A stretch of 7,292 nt of DNA from JBCBAP01 sp038532435 (GTDB taxonomy: Bacteria > Pseudomonadota > Alphaproteobacteria > Rhodobacterales > Rhodobacteraceae), in assembly GCA_038532435.1 (NCBI GenBank), contig JBCBAP010000110.1, forward strand, positions 1 through 7,292, in the 5' to 3' direction. Both the position numbers and the translations under genes were made by a program. Shown here piece after piece: positions 5,486-7,292 of this stretch (positions are counted from its first letter, which is position 1; every line of letters starts with the position of its first letter). Below the pieces are notes generated by a model. That model searched no databases. It was not told where the DNA came from and saw only the letters and a list, made by a program, of their open reading frames with translations.

Positions 5486-7273
5486 TCACTCCACCAGAAG
5501 CGGCACCTTCTCGAACCGGGTGACATCCACCAGCCCCAGATCGGAGATGCGCAGCTCCGGGATCACGACGAGGGCGAGCAGCGAATGCTGCATGTAGGCA
5601 TTGTTGAGCGTGCAGCCGCAGGTCGCCATCGCCCTGACCATGCGCTCCGCCTGTGCCGCAACATCTGCCGCGGGCGCGTCGCTCATCAGCCCCGCGATGG
5701 GCAGCGGGACGAGGGCGATCTCCTCCCCGTCCTTGAAGACGGTGATGCCGCCGCCCACCTCGCGCAGACGATTGGCGGCGCGGGCCATCGCGCCTTTGTC
5801 CGTGCCCACCACGATCATATGGTGACTGTCATGGGCGACCGTCGAGGCCATCGCGCAGTCCGCGTCGTAGCCGAAGCCGCTGACGAAGCCGTTGATGACC
5901 CCACCGGTGGCGCGGTGCCGTTCGACGAGAGCGATCTGGGCGATGTCCCCGGCCCGGTCCATCTGCACGAGCCCGCCCAACACCGGCATCTCCGCCTCCA
6001 GCGCGCGGGTCGGGGCCGCGTTCTCCACCACGCCGATCACCCGGGCGCGCACCCGATCCCCTGTGGCTGGGATGTCGAAATCCGACGAGACGAGGTTCCG
6101 CGCCATGTTGACCGTGCTTTTCGCGCTCTCCGGCCAGCGATAGGCGGGCTCCGGGGCGAAGAGCTGCCCGTCCTCCGCCACCCGCACCCCGCGGGCATAG
6201 ACGACCTCGACGGGCAAGGTCGCGAGATCCGATGTCAGGATCAGATCCGCCCGCCGTCCCGGTGCGATGGACCCGATCTCCCGCTCCAGCCCGAAATGGG
6301 TCGCGGTGTTGATCGTCGCCATCTGCAGCGCAACCAGCGGATCGCAACCGCAGGCGATCGCGTGGCGCACAACCCGGTTCATGTGTCCTTCGTTGACCAG
6401 GGTACCGGAATGGCAGTCGTCGGTGCACAGGATGAAGCCCCGTGGGTCGAGCCCCTTTTCAGTCACCGCCGTGATCTGGCTCTCCACATCGTACCAGGCG
6501 GAGCCGAGGCGAAGCATCGCCCGCATCCCCTGCCGGACCCGCGCGATCGCATCCTCCTCCCGCGTGCCCTCATGATCATCCGCGGGCCCGCCCGCGGCGT
6601 AGGCGTGGAAGGCGGGTCCCAGATCCGGGGAGGCATAGTGCCCGCCCACGGTTTTGCCCGCCGCCTGGGTCGCCGCGATCTCCCCCAGCATCGCCTGGGA
6701 GCCGTTGATCACACCGGGAAAGTTCATCATCTCGCCGAGCCCGATGATGTTGGGCCAGCCCATCGCCTCGGCGACCTCCGCAGGCCCAAGCTCCGCGCCG
6801 GTGGTCTCAAGCCCCGGGGCCGACGGCGCGCAGGAGGGCATCTGGACATAGACATTGACCGGCTGTTCCAGCGCCTCGTCGTGCATCATCCGCACGCCGG
6901 GCAGGCCCAGGACGTTCGCCACCTCGTGGGGATCGACAAACATGCTCGTGGTCCCGTGGGGCATCACCGCGCGGGCGAACTGGGTGACGGTCAGCATCCC
7001 GCTTTCGATATGCATGTGCCCGTCGCAGAGGCCGGGCACCATGAAGCGCCCCTCCGCCTCCACGATCTCTGTCCCCTCGCCGATGCAGTGGGAGGCATCC
7101 GGCCCGCAATAGGCGAACCGCCCGGCCTTGATGGCGATGTCCTGATCCGCGAGCACTTCCCGGCTGTGGACATTCACCCAGCGCCCGCCCCGGATCACCA
7201 GATCCGCCGGCGCACGCCCCGCCGCGACCGCCACCAGATCCGCCGCCACATCCTGCCACGCGGGAAACGTCAT
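5486..7273 (-). CDS. ade: Adenine deaminase (amidohydrolase family)
   Basis: The enzyme is predicted to deaminate adenine to hypoxanthine and ammonia with a dinuclear metal centre. It has 595 residues, near E. coli Ade (588). The amidohydrolase barrel carries the metal motif GLCDGHMHIESGML (81-94; H86 and H88), FVDPHEVANVLG (112-123), GLGEMMNFPGV (178-188; E181 as likely bridging ligand), H212 in GGHYASPDLG, DDHEGT (232-237) and CTDDCHSGT (283-291) with the catalytic-type aspartate D285 or D286. IGSIAPGRRADLIL (333-346) closes the barrel part. The C-terminal adenine-deaminase domain shows SGFGYDADCAMASTVAHDSHHMIVVG (465-490, in two parts) and ends with LNNAYMQHSLLALVVIPELRISDLGLVD. The ATG at 7273 follows GGAGGG (7286-7281) by seven bases. 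It precedes amn on the same strand, and its substrate is the product of Amn. A related deaminase activity on another purine-like substrate cannot be excluded from sequence. Confidence 0.95.
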   Translation of the reverse strand: MTFPAWQDVAADLVAVAAGRAPADLVIRGGRWVNVHSREVLADQDIAIKAGRFAYCGPDASHCIGEGTEIVEAEGRFMVPGLCDGHMHIESGMLTVTQFARAVMPHGTTSMFVDPHEVANVLGLPGVRMMHDEALEQPVNVYVQMPSCAPSAPGLETTGAELGPAEVAEAMGWPNIIGLGEMMNFPGVINGSQAMLGEIAATQAAGKTVGGHYASPDLGPAFHAYAAGGPADDHEGTREEDAIARVRQGMRAMLRLGSAWYDVESQITAVTEKGLDPRGFILCTDDCHSGTLVNEGHMNRVVRHAIACGCDPLVALQMATINTATHFGLEREIGSIAPGRRADLILTSDLATLPVEVVYARGVRVAEDGQLFAPEPAYRWPESAKSTVNMARNLVSSDFDIPATGDRVRARVIGVVENAAPTRALEAEMPVLGGLVQMDRAGDIAQIALVERHRATGGVINGFVSGFGYDADCAMASTVAHDSHHMIVVGTDKGAMARAANRLREVGGGITVFKDGEEIALVPLPIAGLMSDAPAADVAAQAERMVRAMATCGCTLNNAYMQHSLLALVVIPELRISDLGLVDVTRFEKVPLLVE

Positions 7274-7292
7274 CGCACCACCCTCCGGTTGA

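Noticed and set aside
5074..5526. 150-codon minus-strand frame spanning the ade-amn gap
   Set aside because: It overlaps the starts and ends of both neighbours in another frame, and its Arg/Gly-rich translation shows no recognisable family.
1..7292. CRISPR array, insertion sequence, prophage, defence or toxin-antitoxin system
   Set aside because: No regularly spaced repeats, transposase, integrase, or paired small toxin/antitoxin frames were found; all genes are ordinary metabolic or nucleoid functions.

Overview
The window is GC-rich alphaproteobacterial chromosome, most likely from the Rhodobacterales. This placement rests on base composition by eye, on the HU-family protein with a CRERP...RNP arm that resembles the HU proteins I know from that order, and on a short intergenic motif (5315-5348) that I recall as recurrent in those genomes. 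It is an inference, not a database result.

Layout from left to right. Positions 1-473 (+) hold the C-terminal half of an atypical short-chain dehydrogenase (NAD-dependent epimerase/dehydratase family), cut by the window edge. Positions 642-2714 (+) encode a complete 690-residue bifunctional enoyl-CoA hydratase / 3-hydroxyacyl-CoA dehydrogenase for fatty-acid beta-oxidation, with its own strong ribosome binding site. All remaining genes are on the minus strand. A single-cysteine ArsC/YffB-family protein (2869-3222) is the convergent neighbour of the beta-oxidation gene. Upstream of it lies an HU-type nucleoid protein (3290-3580), and a GC hairpin followed by Ts (3243-3267) sits between the two. 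Next come AMP nucleosidase amn (3702-5186) and adenine deaminase ade (5486-7273), separated by 299 bases without a gene.

Functionally, amn and ade form two consecutive steps of purine salvage: AMP is split to adenine and ribose 5-phosphate, and adenine is deaminated to hypoxanthine and ammonia. The bifunctional enzyme runs two consecutive beta-oxidation steps on one polypeptide. The HU and ArsC-like genes may share transcripts, but the hairpin between them should limit read-through.

I do not see an undescribed system here. There is no mobile element, CRISPR array, tRNA or rRNA. The points worth a second look are modest: the amn/ade pairing, the hairpin between HU and the ArsC-like gene, the repeats in the HU promoter region, the structured gap between ade and amn, and the peroxisome-like signature of the beta-oxidation enzyme.
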